Assembly (NCBI RefSeq): GCF_018388425.1
Contig: NZ_CP074406.1
Location: forward strand, 868,001 to 932,000
Length of the DNA stretch: 64,000 nt
DNA from: Nocardioides faecalis
Lineage (GTDB): Bacteria; Actinomycetota; Actinomycetes; Propionibacteriales; Nocardioidaceae
Reading direction: 5' to 3'
In this document: piece after piece, positions 35,001-43,986 of the stretch
Layout of the letters: the number at the start of each line of letters is the position of its first letter
How positions within the stretch are numbered: the first letter of the stretch is position 1
The notes under the pieces: generated by a model
What the model saw: only the letters and a program-made list of their open reading frames with translations
Told to the model about the DNA's origin: nothing
Database searches by the model: none
Translations under genes and position numbers: made by a program

Positions 35001-36086
35001 ATGGCTTCCCGTGATCCGTGGCTCGACAACGCGAAAGCAGGCCTCGTCCTGCTCGTCGTCGTCGGTCACGCGTGGGAGATGCTGCCGCTGGACGGCCCCG
35101 CCGGCCACCTGTACGACTTCCTCTACCTGTGGCACATGCCGGCCTTCGTGTTCCTCTCCGGCTACCTCTCGCGCAGCTTCGCCTACGACTCGCGCCGGAT
35201 GTGGCAGCTGGTGAGCACCCTGCTGGTGCCGTACCTGCTCTTCGAGGGACTGCTCGGCTGGTTCCGGCTCCAGCTCGGTGACGAGGAGCTGCAGGACCTG
35301 TGGCTCGATCCACACTTCCCGATGTGGTACCTGCTGGCGCTGGTCGTCTGGCGGCTGGCCACGCCGGTGCTGCGGCCCCTGCCCGGCGCCGCGCTGGTGG
35401 CCGTCGGACTGTGCCTGGCCAGTGGCTTCCTGGCCGACGACTGGGCGCGCTGGCTCGACCTGCCCCGCCTCCTGGGCTTCCTGCCGTTCTTCGTGCTCGG
35501 CCTCAAGACCACCCCGGAGACGCTCCAGCGCCTGCGCGGGCGGGTCCCGGTCCTGCTCGGTCTCGCCGCGGGTGCCGTGGTCGCCGTGGTCGCGGTCAAC
35601 CTGGAGCACTGGAGCGAGCGGGCGCACCTCTACTACCGCACGTACGACGCGATGGAGACCTCCGAGACCGGGTCGATGCTGGTGCGGCTGGTGATGATCG
35701 GCGTCGGCCTGCTGGGCACGTACGCCTGGCTCACCCTGGTCCCGCGGGTCGACGGCTGGTTCACCCGGATGGGAGCGGCCACGATGGTGGTCTACCTGTT
35801 CCACGGCTTCGCGGTGAAGTGGCTCGACTACTCCGAGTTGATGACCCGTCTCGAGGGCCGGCCGTGGCTGGGCATGGTGGTGGCGACGGCGTTCGGCGCC
35901 GGCCTGGCGCTGCTGCTCGGCTCGCCCCCGGTGCGCCGCCTCCTCGGCCACGTCGTGGACCCGTTCGCGACCGCCCAGAAGAAGGTCGACGAGGCGGTGG
36001 CACTGACCGCGGTGGTGGCCGAGGCCGAGGCCGGGCCGCTGCACCCGGTGCCGGACGTGGCCCGACAGGCCGCCGCGGGCCGGTAG
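35001..36086 (+). CDS. Acyltransferase family 3 membrane protein
   Basis: 361 residues, about ten membrane segments. Begins SRDPWLDNAKAGLVLLVVVGHAWEML; the His in GHAW corresponds to the conserved catalytic-region His of the family. LYLWHMPAFVFLSGYLSRS, LLVPYLLFEGLLGWF, PMWYLLALVVWRL and MGAATMVVYLFHGFAVKW are typical of acyltransferase-3 proteins that O-acylate glycans or lipids at the membrane. It follows the mannose genes by 30 bases and could decorate a surface glycan (inference). Its TAG stop is part of the -10 box of the next small ORF. Confidence 0.87.
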   Translation: MASRDPWLDNAKAGLVLLVVVGHAWEMLPLDGPAGHLYDFLYLWHMPAFVFLSGYLSRSFAYDSRRMWQLVSTLLVPYLLFEGLLGWFRLQLGDEELQDLWLDPHFPMWYLLALVVWRLATPVLRPLPGAALVAVGLCLASGFLADDWARWLDLPRLLGFLPFFVLGLKTTPETLQRLRGRVPVLLGLAAGAVVAVVAVNLEHWSERAHLYYRTYDAMETSETGSMLVRLVMIGVGLLGTYAWLTLVPRVDGWFTRMGAATMVVYLFHGFAVKWLDYSELMTRLEGRPWLGMVVATAFGAGLALLLGSPPVRRLLGHVVDPFATAQKKVDEAVALTAVVAEAEAGPLHPVPDVARQAAAGR

Positions 36087-36089
36087 CCT
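36084..36089 (+). promoter_or_regulatory. -10 box of the small repeat ORF before DUF808
   Basis: TAGCCT, whose first three bases are the stop codon of the acyltransferase, ends 7 bases before the ATG at 36097: the same geometry as the other leaderless starts in the window. Confidence 0.55.
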
Positions 36090-36096
36090 TCGCACC

Positions 36097-36186
36097 ATGT
36101 CCACCGCGTCGTCCACCGCGTCGTCCACCGCGTCGTCCATGGCGTCGTCCAGCGTCTCCGTCCCCGTCCTGCGGGGGCGCTCGTGA
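36097..36186 (+). CDS. 29-residue leader ORF built of Ser-Thr-Ala repeats, coupled to DUF808
   Basis: ATG 36097 opens a short frame, MSTASSTASSTASS then [15 protein letters not shown], ending TGA 36184-36186. Its body is four 12-base units (TCCACCGCGTCG three times, then TCCATGGCGTCG). A leaderless -10 box stands 7 bases upstream. The stop overlaps the GTG of DUF808 (GTGA), the coupling seen in real operon pairs of this window. No ribosome site for DUF808 other than CGGGGG was found, so translation of DUF808 may depend on this leader. No homologue known to me; existence as a translated ORF is inferred. Confidence 0.55.
   Translation: MSTASSTASSTASSMASSSVSVPVLRGRS
36100..36147 (+). repeat. 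12-base tandem repeat in the leader ORF
   Basis: Three exact copies of TCCACCGCGTCG and one variant (TCCATGGCGTCG), in frame with ATG 36097. Confidence 0.93.
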
Positions 36187-37136
36187 GCGCCGGCCTGTTC
36201 GGCCTGCTCGACGACGTCGCGGCGATCGCCCGCCTGGCCGCTGCCTCCATCGACGACGTGGGTGCCGCCGCGGGCCGCGCCACCGTGAAGGCGGCCGGCG
36301 TGGTCGTCGACGACACCGCCGTCACCCCGCAGTATGTGCACGGCGTCGCCGCCGAGCGCGAGCTGCCGATCATCAAGCAGATCGCCCTCGGCTCGATCCG
36401 CAACAAGCTGCTCTTCATCCTGCCGGCGGCGCTGCTGCTCAGCGAGTTCCTCCCCGGGGTGCTGCCGATCATCCTGCTGGCCGGCGGCACGTTCCTGGCC
36501 TACGAGGGCGCCCACAAGGTGTGGCACGCGCTGCGCGGGCACGACAAGCACGACGCGCCGGTCACCGAGGTCGGCCCGGAGGCCGAGAAGGAGATGATCG
36601 GCGGTGCCGTGCGCACCGACCTGATCCTCTCGGCCGAGATCATGGTGATCGCCCTGGACTCGGTGAAGGACGAGAGCTTCTGGTCCCGGCTGGCGATCAT
36701 GGTCGTCGTCGCCTTCGCCATCACCTTCGTGGTCTACGGCGTGGTCGCTGCCATCGTGAAGATGGACGACACCGGCCTGCTGCTCGCCCAGCGCTCCTCG
36801 GCGTTCGCCCAGCGGCTGGGCCGCGGCCTGGTCTCCGCGATGCCCAGGCTGCTGTCGGTGATCTCGGTCGTGGGCGTCGTCGCGATGCTCTGGGTCGGTG
36901 GCCACATCCTGCTGGTCAACGTGCACGAGGCGGGCTGGTGGGACGCGCCGTACGAGTGGGTCCACGACCTCGAGCACGACATCGCGCACGCCGTCCACGG
37001 CTTCCTCGGGTCCGTGCTGGGCTGGCTGGCCAACACCGGGATCTCCGCGGTGATCGGGATCGTGGTCGGCTCCGTCGTCGTCGCCGTGCTCGCGGTGCTG
37101 CCGTTCGGGAAGAAGAAGCAGGACGCGCACGCCTGA
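36183..37136 (+). CDS. DUF808 family inner-membrane protein
   Basis: 317 residues from the GTG at 36183. DUF808 (E. coli YedI type) is a conserved integral membrane family of unknown function. Recognisable blocks: [52 protein letters not shown] (in parts), [64 protein letters not shown] and [19 protein letters not shown]. Around six to seven membrane segments; the C-terminal [21 protein letters not shown] ends in a basic tail. The upstream leader ORF shares 4 bases with it. Confidence 0.88.
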   Translation: MSAGLFGLLDDVAAIARLAAASIDDVGAAAGRATVKAAGVVVDDTAVTPQYVHGVAAERELPIIKQIALGSIRNKLLFILPAALLLSEFLPGVLPIILLAGGTFLAYEGAHKVWHALRGHDKHDAPVTEVGPEAEKEMIGGAVRTDLILSAEIMVIALDSVKDESFWSRLAIMVVVAFAITFVVYGVVAAIVKMDDTGLLLAQRSSAFAQRLGRGLVSAMPRLLSVISVVGVVAMLWVGGHILLVNVHEAGWWDAPYEWVHDLEHDIAHAVHGFLGSVLGWLANTGISAVIGIVVGSVVVAVLAVLPFGKKKQDAHA

Positions 37137-37216
37137 CCTCGGCCAGGTCCGAGCTGGGGCCTGGCGGGCGCCGGAGGGTCCTTCTTCGGGATTGCCCGCG
37201 CCCGTCAGCGCGCTTG

Positions 37217-37222
37217 TAGGGT
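37217..37222 (+). promoter_or_regulatory. -10 box of ahcY; 166-base intergenic region
   Basis: TAGGGT at 37217-37222 predicts a start near 37229 and a leader of about 74 bases with GAGGAT (37291-37296) as ribosome site. I looked for the SAH riboswitch core in the leader and did not find it. A weak GCGGGC/GCCCGC pairing (37164-37169 with 37194-37199) upstream may end DUF808 transcription. Confidence 0.45.
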
Positions 37223-37302
37223 GGTCCAGGTCATGCGCGGGAGACCCCGACGATGCGCAGATGCGCCGCAGGACCCGACACTCGAACCTCGAGGATCACT
37301 TG

Positions 37303-38742
37303 ATGGACTACAACGTTGCCGACCTGAGCCTGGCCGAGTACGGCCGCAAGGAGCTCGCGCTCGCCGAGCACGAGATGCCCGGGCTGATGTCCCTGCGGGA
37401 GCGCTACGGCGACGCCAAGCCGCTCGCCGGCGCGCGGATCGCGGGCTCGCTGCACATGACGATCCAGACCGGTGTGCTGATCGAGACCCTGGTCGCCCTC
37501 GGCGCCGACGTGCGCTGGGCCTCGTGCAACATCTTCTCCACCCAGGACCACGCCGCCGCCGCGATCGTCGTCGGTGACGGCACGCCGGAGGACCCCAAGG
37601 GCATCCCGGTCTTCGCCTGGAAGGGCGAGACCCTCGCCGAGTACTGGGACCTGGCGGAGAAGGTCTTCGACTTCACCGACGAGGCGGGCAACCTGGTCGG
37701 CCCCAACATGCTGCTCGACGACGGCGGGGACATCACGCTGCTCGTGCACAAGGGCGTCGAGTTCGAGAAGGCCGGCGCCGTGCCCGGCCAGGACTCCACC
37801 GACAACGAGGAGTTCAAGGAGGTGCTGCGCGTCCTGGCCCGATCGCTGGAGAACGACCCGCAGCGCTGGACCACCATCGCCAACTCCATCAAGGGCGTCT
37901 CCGAGGAGACCACCACCGGGGTGCTCCGCCTCTACGACCGGTTCAAGGAGGGCTCGCTCCTCTTCCCGGCGATCAACGTCAACGACTCCGTCACCAAGTC
38001 GAAGTTCGACAACAAGTACGGCTGCCGCCACTCCCTGATCGACGGCATCAACCGCGCCACCGACGTCATGATCGGCGGCAAGGTCGCGGTCGTGTGCGGC
38101 TACGGCGACGTCGGCAAGGGCTCCGCGGAGTCCCTGCGCGGCCAGGGCGCCCGCGTCATCATCACCGAGATCGACCCGATCTGCGCCCTGCAGGCGGCCA
38201 TGGACGGCTTCGAGGTCCGTCGCCTGGAGTCGGTCGTCGAGACCGCCGACATCTTCATCACCACGACCGGGAACTTCGACATCATCCGGGTCGAGCACTT
38301 CGAGAAGATGAAGCACCAGGCGATCGTCGGCAACATCGGACACTTCGACAACGAGATCAACATGGCCGGCCTGGCCAAGATCCCCGGCATCGTCAAGGAC
38401 GAGATCAAGCCCCAGGTCCACCAGTGGATCTTCCCCGACGGCAAGAAGATCATCGTGCTCTCGGAGGGCCGCCTGCTCAACCTCGGCAACGCGACCGGCC
38501 ACCCGTCGTTCGTGATGTCGAACTCCTTCACCAACCAGGTGCTGGCCCAGATCGAGCTCTTCACCAAGACCGACGAGTACCCGACCGGCGTCTACGTGCT
38601 GCCCAAGCACCTCGACGAGGAGGTCGCCCGGCTGCACCTCGACGCCCTCGGCGTCGAGCTCACCGAGCTCACCCCCGCCCAGGCCGAGTACCTCGGCGTG
38701 CCGGTGGAGGGTCCCTACAAGTCGGACCACTACCGCTACTGA
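37303..38742 (+). CDS. ahcY: Adenosylhomocysteinase (SAH hydrolase)
   Basis: Reversibly splits S-adenosylhomocysteine to adenosine and homocysteine, relieving product inhibition of methyltransferases; cytosolic NAD-containing tetramer. 479 residues from ATG 37303. Conserved blocks: [89 protein letters not shown], the Rossmann loop [39 protein letters not shown] and the C-terminal KSDHYRY. Location directly before mtrA-mtrB-lpqB is the usual actinobacterial order (tmk is missing here). A strong hairpin terminator follows. Confidence 0.98.
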   Translation: MDYNVADLSLAEYGRKELALAEHEMPGLMSLRERYGDAKPLAGARIAGSLHMTIQTGVLIETLVALGADVRWASCNIFSTQDHAAAAIVVGDGTPEDPKGIPVFAWKGETLAEYWDLAEKVFDFTDEAGNLVGPNMLLDDGGDITLLVHKGVEFEKAGAVPGQDSTDNEEFKEVLRVLARSLENDPQRWTTIANSIKGVSEETTTGVLRLYDRFKEGSLLFPAINVNDSVTKSKFDNKYGCRHSLIDGINRATDVMIGGKVAVVCGYGDVGKGSAESLRGQGARVIITEIDPICALQAAMDGFEVRRLESVVETADIFITTTGNFDIIRVEHFEKMKHQAIVGNIGHFDNEINMAGLAKIPGIVKDEIKPQVHQWIFPDGKKIIVLSEGRLLNLGNATGHPSFVMSNSFTNQVLAQIELFTKTDEYPTGVYVLPKHLDEEVARLHLDALGVELTELTPAQAEYLGVPVEGPYKSDHYRY

Positions 38743-38754
38743 GCCTCCGGCCAC

Positions 38755-38798
38755 CACGAGCGCGACACTCCGGCCCCGTGCCGGGTGTCGCGCTCGTG
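38755..38798 (+). terminator. Terminator of ahcY
   Basis: CACGAGCGCGACAC-T-CCGG pairs with CCGG-GTGTCGCGCTCGTG: 18 base pairs with one bulged T and a 7-base loop, 12 bases after the stop. There is no long T-tract. Confidence 0.8.
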
Positions 38799-38900
38799 TC
38801 GTCTTCCCGGTCGTCTTCCCGGTGGTCTTGTCGGTCGTCTCCTCGGTCGCCGTGCCGTCGCGCCGCTACTGGCGAGTAGGTAGCCGCGGCGCGCGGTGCC

Positions 38901-38906
38901 TAGGAT
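38901..38906 (+). promoter_or_regulatory. -10 box of mtrA (leaderless type)
   Basis: TAGGAT ends 7 bases before ATG 38914. This favours that ATG over the in-frame GTG at 38896 and ATG at 38905. The 100 bases upstream hold imperfect direct repeats of CGGTCGTCTTCC type (about 38808-38845). Confidence 0.6.
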
Positions 38907-38913
38907 GGCGGGC

Positions 38914-39627
38914 ATGAGTCCCTCGCCCGGAGCGACGTCGTACCCGCTGACCCGGGGACGCGTGCTCGTGGTCGACGACGACGCCCCGCTCGCGGAGATG
39001 CTCGCCATCGTGCTGTCATCCGAGGGCTTCGAGAGCCGGATCTGCCCCCGCGGGGACACCGCGCTGGCCGCCTTCCGCGACTACCGGCCCGACCTCGTCC
39101 TGCTCGACCTGATGCTGCCCGGCAAGGACGGCATCGACGTGTGCAAGGAGATCCGCGCCGAGTCCGGCGTGCCGATCGTGATGCTCACCGCCAAGGGCGA
39201 CACCGTCGACATCGTCGTCGGCCTGGAGTCCGGCGCCGACGACTACGTGGTCAAGCCGTTCAAGCCCAAGGAGCTGATCGCCCGGATCCGGGCCCGGGTG
39301 CGCCGTACCGACAACGTCGGCCCGGAGACCCTCACCGTGCGCGACATCGACATCGACGTCGCCGGGCACGCGGTCACCCGCGACGGCGTCGAGATCTCAC
39401 TGACCCCGCTGGAGTTCGACCTGCTGCTCGCGCTGGCGCGGCGCCCCGGGCAGGTGCTGACCCGCCAGCAGCTGCTCGAGGAGGTCTGGGGCTACCACCA
39501 CGCCGCCGACACCCGGCTGGTCAACGTGCACGTGCAGCGGTTGCGCTCGAAGGTCGAGCACGACCCCGAGCACCCCGAGATCGTGCTGACGGTCCGCGGA
39601 GTCGGCTACAAGTCCGGCGTGGCGTAG
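38914..39627 (+). CDS. mtrA: Response regulator MtrA
   Basis: OmpR/PhoB-type regulator of cell-wall and division genes, phosphorylated by MtrB. 237 residues from ATG 38914. Receiver domain: VLVVDDDAPLAEMLAIVL with the acidic pocket, phospho-acceptor Asp65 in LVLLDLMLPGKDG, VPIVMLTAKGD (Thr) and DYVVKPFKPKEL (Lys). The winged-helix domain contains HAVTRDGVEISLTPLEFDLLLALARRPGQV, EEVWGYHHAADTRLVNVHVQRLRSKVE and VLTVRGVGYKSG. It is 13 bases from mtrB. It matches MtrA through much of its length, and gene order fixes the name. Confidence 0.97.
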   Translation: MSPSPGATSYPLTRGRVLVVDDDAPLAEMLAIVLSSEGFESRICPRGDTALAAFRDYRPDLVLLDLMLPGKDGIDVCKEIRAESGVPIVMLTAKGDTVDIVVGLESGADDYVVKPFKPKELIARIRARVRRTDNVGPETLTVRDIDIDVAGHAVTRDGVEISLTPLEFDLLLALARRPGQVLTRQQLLEEVWGYHHAADTRLVNVHVQRLRSKVEHDPEHPEIVLTVRGVGYKSGVA

Positions 39628-39639
39628 GAGCCATCGGCG

Positions 39640-41361
39640 ATGGCCGGCGAGGTGCGCTCCAGGCTCCGTGCGCTGTGGGCGCGCGTGGCGCCGCGGGCGC
39701 GTCGCGCCCTGACGGTCTGGCGCCGCTCCATCCAGGCGCGTGTCGTGGTCAGCACGGTGCTGCTGTCCGCGCTCGTCGTCGCCGGCGTCTCCTTCCTGCT
39801 GCTCCAGCAGACCCGCAACGGGCTCCTCGAGCACCGGGTCGAGGTCGTCCTCGGTGAGGTCGACGCGGAGATGCGCGACGCCCGGGCCCGGCTGGCGGCG
39901 GCGTCGGGCACCGAGAGCAACGCCTCGCGCCAGCAGCGCGACCTGGTCGACCCGATCATCGAGCGCGGCCGGGGACGCGGCTACAGCGTGGCGCTGGCCG
40001 GGCCGGCGGGGGAGGGCCGTTCGCTGCGCGACGGCGGCGGCGAGTACACCAGCGGCCTGGACCTCCTCAGCATCCCGCGCAGCCTCGAGTCGCACTTCGA
40101 CGGCGTCAACCGGACCACGGCCTGGACCTACACCGAGATCGCCAGCACCGCGGAGGCCCAGACCCGGGCCGGCGTCGTCGTCGGCTCGCAGATCCAGCTG
40201 CCCTCGGACGGCAGGACCTACACCCTCTACTTCCTCTACCCCTTCACCGAGGAGGAGGAGACCCTCGGGCTCGTCACCCGCGCCCTGCTCACCGCTGCCG
40301 GGCTGCTGATGGCGCTGGTGGCCGGTGTGACCTGGCTGGTCACCCGGCAGGTCGTCACCCCGGTCCGGCTGGCCCGCCAGGTCGCCGAGCGGCTCGCGGC
40401 CGGACGGCTCCAGGAGCGGCTCGAGGTCACCGGCGAGGACGACATCGCCCGGCTGGCGTACTCGTTCAACCAGATGGCGACCAACCTGCAGCGCCAGATC
40501 CGGCAGCTCGAGGAGCTCAGCTGGGTGCAGCGGCGCTTCGTCTCCGACGTCTCCCACGAGCTGCGCACCCCCCTGACCACGGTCCGCATGGCCTCCGACC
40601 TGATCCACGACGCCCGCGCGGACTTCCACCCCTCCGCGGCCCGGGCCGCGGAGCTGCTGCAGGCCGAGCTCGACCGGTTCGAGGCCCTGCTCGTCGACCT
40701 GCTCGAGATCAGCCGGTTCGACGCGGGCGCGGCGGTCCTGACCGTGGAGGAGGTCGACCTGGCCGAGGTCGCCGAGCGGGTCGTCGCCGCCGCCCGGCCG
40801 CTGGCCGAGCAGCGCGGCGTGCAGGTGTGGGTCGAGCCGCCGCAGGGTCCGGTCACCGCCGAGGCCGACGTACGACGTGTCGAACGGATCGTGCGCAACC
40901 TGGTCACCAACGCCATCGACCACGCCGACGTCGAGCACCCGGCGCGGGCGGTCGTGGTGCGCCTGGCCGCGGACGAGGACGCCGCGGCGCTGACCGTGCG
41001 CGACAACGGCGTCGGTCTCGCGCCGGGCGAGGCCGCGATGGTGTTCAACCGGTTCTGGCGCTCGGACCCGGCCCGGGCCCGGACCAGCGGCGGCACCGGT
41101 CTGGGCCTGGCCATCGCCCAGGAGGACGCGCACCTGCACGGTGGCTGGCTGCAGGCGTGGGGCCGCACCGGTGAGGGGGCGCTGTTCCGGCTCACCCTGC
41201 CGCGTCACCCCGGCACGGCGCTGCGGCACAGCCCGCTCCCGCTCATCCCCGACACCGCCCCCATCCCGACCGGCGCCGCCCCCACCCGCGACACCCCCGT
41301 CCGCGAGCCGGACCGCGGCCCGCGGCCGGTGGCGAGCAGCGCAGGGGAGGAGGACAGGTGA
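39640..41361 (+). CDS. mtrB: Sensor histidine kinase MtrB
   Basis: Membrane sensor kinase paired with MtrA. 573 residues: first membrane segment near residues 28-50 (VVVSTVLLSALVVAGVSFLLL), an extracytoplasmic sensor domain of about 165 residues, second segment near 216-237 (ALLTAAGLLMALVAGVTWLV), HAMP linker, dimerisation helix with phospho-acceptor His306 in FVSDVSHELRTPLTTVRMA, and the HATPase domain with the N-box VRNLVTNAIDHA, G1 DNGVGLAPGEA and G2 TGLGLAIAQED. A Pro-rich tail after residue 520 is variable in the family. GTGA overlap with lpqB shows an operon. Confidence 0.97.
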   Translation: MAGEVRSRLRALWARVAPRARRALTVWRRSIQARVVVSTVLLSALVVAGVSFLLLQQTRNGLLEHRVEVVLGEVDAEMRDARARLAAASGTESNASRQQRDLVDPIIERGRGRGYSVALAGPAGEGRSLRDGGGEYTSGLDLLSIPRSLESHFDGVNRTTAWTYTEIASTAEAQTRAGVVVGSQIQLPSDGRTYTLYFLYPFTEEEETLGLVTRALLTAAGLLMALVAGVTWLVTRQVVTPVRLARQVAERLAAGRLQERLEVTGEDDIARLAYSFNQMATNLQRQIRQLEELSWVQRRFVSDVSHELRTPLTTVRMASDLIHDARADFHPSAARAAELLQAELDRFEALLVDLLEISRFDAGAAVLTVEEVDLAEVAERVVAAARPLAEQRGVQVWVEPPQGPVTAEADVRRVERIVRNLVTNAIDHADVEHPARAVVVRLAADEDAAALTVRDNGVGLAPGEAAMVFNRFWRSDPARARTSGGTGLGLAIAQEDAHLHGGWLQAWGRTGEGALFRLTLPRHPGTALRHSPLPLIPDTAPIPTGAAPTRDTPVREPDRGPRPVASSAGEEDR

Positions 41362-43115
41362 CCCGCCGCCCGTCCCGCGCGGGGTCCCCGGTCCTGGTGC
41401 CCGGCCTGCTGCTGGGCCTGCTCGTCGCGCTCGTCGCGTCCGGCTGCGCCCACCTGCCCACCACCGGGCCCGTGGTGGAGAGCCGGGCCAGCCAGTCCGC
41501 CGACATGCGCCGGGCCAGCGACATCGACGCCCGCCCGCCGGTCGCCGGAGCGTCGCGCTCCGAGGTCGTCTCCGGCTTCCTGGACGCGATGACGGCGTGG
41601 CCGGTGCAGACCGGCGTCGCCAAGCAGTACCTCACCGTCGCGGCCGCCGAGCAGTGGGACCCCGAGCAGGGCACCGTCGTCTACAGCGACACCCAGCCCG
41701 CCCGGGAGAGCGGCGGCACCGTGACCGTCCCCCTGACGTCGGCCTCCAGCCTCGACTCCGCCGGCGCCTGGCGCGGCCCGCTCGCCGGCGACGACCTCAC
41801 CCTGGACTTCCGGGTCACCGTCGAGGACGGCGAGTACCGCATCGCCGACCCCGTCGACGCGCTCGTGGTGCCCAGCCGCTGGTTCCAGCAGCGCTACCGG
41901 CAGGTCTCGCTGTACTTCTTCGACCCGCTGGCGCAGATCCTGGTGCCCGAGCCCGTCTTCGTGCCCGTCGGCGAGCAGCTCGCCACCAGCCTCGTCGCCG
42001 GCCTGCTGGCAGGGCCGCCGCCCCAGGCCCGCGGCGTCGTACGCACCTTCGTGCCGGACGGGCTCAGCGTGGGTCTCTCGGTCCCCGTCGACGCCGCCGG
42101 CATCGCCCGGATCGCGCTCGTCGGCGCCGCGCCACGGCTGACCGCCGGCGAGGCCGAGCTGATGCTCGCCCAGCTGGCCTGGACGCTGCGCCAGGACTCC
42201 GCCGTGCGGGCGCTGCGGGTCACCGTCGACGGCGCGGACCTGCCGCTGTCCGGTGGCGGCGCGGACTACCCCGTTGACAGGGGAGAGGCGTTCGACCCGG
42301 CCGGCGCGGACGCCACCCGGCTGCTGTACGGCGTCGCCGACGGCCGGCTCGTCTGGGGTCCCAGCGACAACCTGGCCGTCGCCAAGGGGGTGCTCGGAGC
42401 GAAGGAGCGCGGCCTCGTCACGGTCGCCGCCCGCCCCGACGGCGCGGTCGTCGCGGTCGTGGACTCCGGCGGCTCCCGGCTCCGCATCGGCGGCGTCCGC
42501 GACACCGTGGGCCCGTCGCTGCGCACCGTGCTGTCCGGTGGCGTCCTGCGCCGGCCCACGTGGGACGCCGCGGGCCGGCTGTGGGTGCTCCAGGAGCGCG
42601 GCGGGCGGGCCGTGGTCTGGGTCGTCGACGACCGTGGCGCCCGGAAGGTGCGGGTGCCGGGGATCTCCGGGCGGTCCGCGCGGCAGCTCCTGGTCTCTCG
42701 CGACGGCACCCGGTTGGTGGCCGTGGTGCGCGGCGCCGCCGGAGACCGGGTCGTCGGTGCCCGCGTCGTCCTCGACCCGCGCGGCGCCGTCGCCCGGGCC
42801 GTCGCCCCGTTCGTGCTGCGCCCCGCCCGCGGCACCCGCATCCGCGACCTCGCCTGGACCGGCCCCAGCCGGATCGCGCTGCTGACCCCGACCGTGCCCG
42901 GCACGCTGTCCGAGATCGACGTCGCCTCCGCCGACGGCGCCACCGGCGGCGACGAGCTGTCCACCATCGTCGCCGGCGACGTGATCGGCCTGGCCGCCGA
43001 CCCCTCGGGCACCAGCCCCATCCTCGCGGTCCTCGGCGACCGGCTGCTCGACATCGTCACCCAGGGCGAGCACGACGTCCCCGCCGGGCTCACCGAGCTC
43101 GACTACCCGGGCTGA
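41358..43115 (+). CDS. lpqB: Lipoprotein LpqB
   Basis: Extracytoplasmic lipoprotein that interacts with the MtrB sensor domain in mycobacteria and modulates MtrAB signalling. 585 residues from the GTG at 41358. Signal peptide with lipobox VASGC, lipidated Cys30. Then LPTTGPVVESRASQS (LpqB N-terminal), an NTF2-like segment, a GerMN domain around residues 200-305 (LATSLVAGLLAGPPPQARGVV, GLSVGLSVPVDAAGIARI, AELMLAQLAWTLRQD) and a C-terminal beta-propeller-like region of repeated short strands (RRPTWDAAGRLWVLQ). Standard gene order mtrA-mtrB-lpqB. Confidence 0.95.
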   Translation: MTRRPSRAGSPVLVPGLLLGLLVALVASGCAHLPTTGPVVESRASQSADMRRASDIDARPPVAGASRSEVVSGFLDAMTAWPVQTGVAKQYLTVAAAEQWDPEQGTVVYSDTQPARESGGTVTVPLTSASSLDSAGAWRGPLAGDDLTLDFRVTVEDGEYRIADPVDALVVPSRWFQQRYRQVSLYFFDPLAQILVPEPVFVPVGEQLATSLVAGLLAGPPPQARGVVRTFVPDGLSVGLSVPVDAAGIARIALVGAAPRLTAGEAELMLAQLAWTLRQDSAVRALRVTVDGADLPLSGGGADYPVDRGEAFDPAGADATRLLYGVADGRLVWGPSDNLAVAKGVLGAKERGLVTVAARPDGAVVAVVDSGGSRLRIGGVRDTVGPSLRTVLSGGVLRRPTWDAAGRLWVLQERGGRAVVWVVDDRGARKVRVPGISGRSARQLLVSRDGTRLVAVVRGAAGDRVVGARVVLDPRGAVARAVAPFVLRPARGTRIRDLAWTGPSRIALLTPTVPGTLSEIDVASADGATGGDELSTIVAGDVIGLAADPSGTSPILAVLGDRLLDIVTQGEHDVPAGLTELDYPG

Positions 43116-43218
43116 GCCGCCGGTCGCCACACGGGCTCTCCAGGGGGCTCCCCAGGGGGTCTCCACAGGGCACGCAGGGGCCGTTGTGCCCCGTGGGCAC
43201 GACTGCTCGGATGACACC

Positions 43219-43977
43219 GTGACTCGGCCCCGCGTGCTGCCGCAGCTCGCCGACGGCTTCCTCGACCTCGTCCTCGGCTCCGGCTGCGTCGCCTGCACCC
43301 GACCCGGCCGGGCGCTGTGCCCAGCGTGCCGCGCCCGGCTGCCCGTCGGCGCCGCGCCGTGCTGGCCGAGCCCCACGCCCGCCGGGCTGGTGCCGCCGTA
43401 CGCCACCGGCGCCTACGACGGTGCGTTGAAGGCGATGGTGCTGGCGCACAAGGAGCGCCGGGTGCTGGCGCTGGCGGCACCGCTGGGCGGGCTGCTCGCG
43501 CAGTCCGTGGCCGCCGCGCTCGACGACGCCCACGTCGCGGGCGAGCCCGTGGTCCTGGTGCCGGTGCCGTCCCGGCCGGCCGCCGTGCGCCAGCGCGGCC
43601 ACGACCCCACCCGGGCGATGACGCTCGCCGCCGCCCGAGCGCTCGGCGGGACCGTGCGCACCGCCCGGCTGCTGCGCACCCGACCGGGGCTGGTGGACCA
43701 GGCCGGCCTCGACCGCCGGGCCCGCGCGGCCAACCTCGCCGGTTCCATGGCCGCCCCTGCGGACGCCGTACGACGCCTCGCCGTGCGGGTGCCGCAGGCC
43801 CGCGTCCTGGTGTGCGACGACGTGGTCACCACCGGCGCCACGCTGCGCGAGGCACAGCGCGCACTGGCCGCGGCCGGGGTGCCCGTGCTCGCCGCAGCGG
43901 CGGTCGCAGCCACCCGCCGCCGGGTCGCGGCGCCCGAAGGGAGGGGTGCCCTTTTGCCGGACTCGGCGACGGACTAA
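43219..43977 (+). CDS. comF: ComF family phosphoribosyltransferase-like protein
   Basis: 252 residues from the GTG at 43219. The N-terminal zinc ribbon has CVACTRPGRALCPACRARL (two CxxC pairs), and the C-terminal PRT domain has ERRVLALAAPLGGLLA, VPVPSRPAAVRQRGHDPT and the PRPP loop RVLVCDDVVTTGATLREA. ComF helps DNA uptake in competent bacteria, but its role in actinobacteria is untested. It lies in the usual place between lpqB and hpf. The 103 bases upstream contain short imperfect repeats (CTCCCCAGGGGG type, about 43140-43170). Its TAA stop overlaps the -10 box of the downstream RNA. Confidence 0.92.
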   Translation: MTRPRVLPQLADGFLDLVLGSGCVACTRPGRALCPACRARLPVGAAPCWPSPTPAGLVPPYATGAYDGALKAMVLAHKERRVLALAAPLGGLLAQSVAAALDDAHVAGEPVVLVPVPSRPAAVRQRGHDPTRAMTLAAARALGGTVRTARLLRTRPGLVDQAGLDRRARAANLAGSMAAPADAVRRLAVRVPQARVLVCDDVVTTGATLREAQRALAAAGVPVLAAAAVAATRRRVAAPEGRGALLPDSATD

Positions 43978-43980
43978 CGT
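43953..43980 (+). promoter_or_regulatory. Promoter for the comF-hpf intergenic RNA
   Basis: TTTGCC (43953-43958) and TAACGT (43975-43980) are 16 bases apart. The -10 box includes the comF TAA stop. Predicted transcription start near 43987. Confidence 0.5.
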
Positions 43981-43986
43981 CTTTCC

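Noticed and set aside
33549-37130. 1193-codon minus-strand open frame
   Set aside because: His/Gln/Arg-rich antisense translation of Trm112, SIS, acyltransferase and DUF808 genes; no start signals or domains.
37223-37302. SAH riboswitch upstream of ahcY
   Set aside because: The 74-base leader lacks the conserved SAH-riboswitch core (GAGGAGCGCTGC-like and AGGCTCG-like strings) and shows no matching stems.
37192-37302. Longer ahcY N-terminus from upstream starts
   Set aside because: The added residues are unlike the family and lie before the -10 box and ribosome site; ATG 37303 has GAGGAT in front and gives the normal length.
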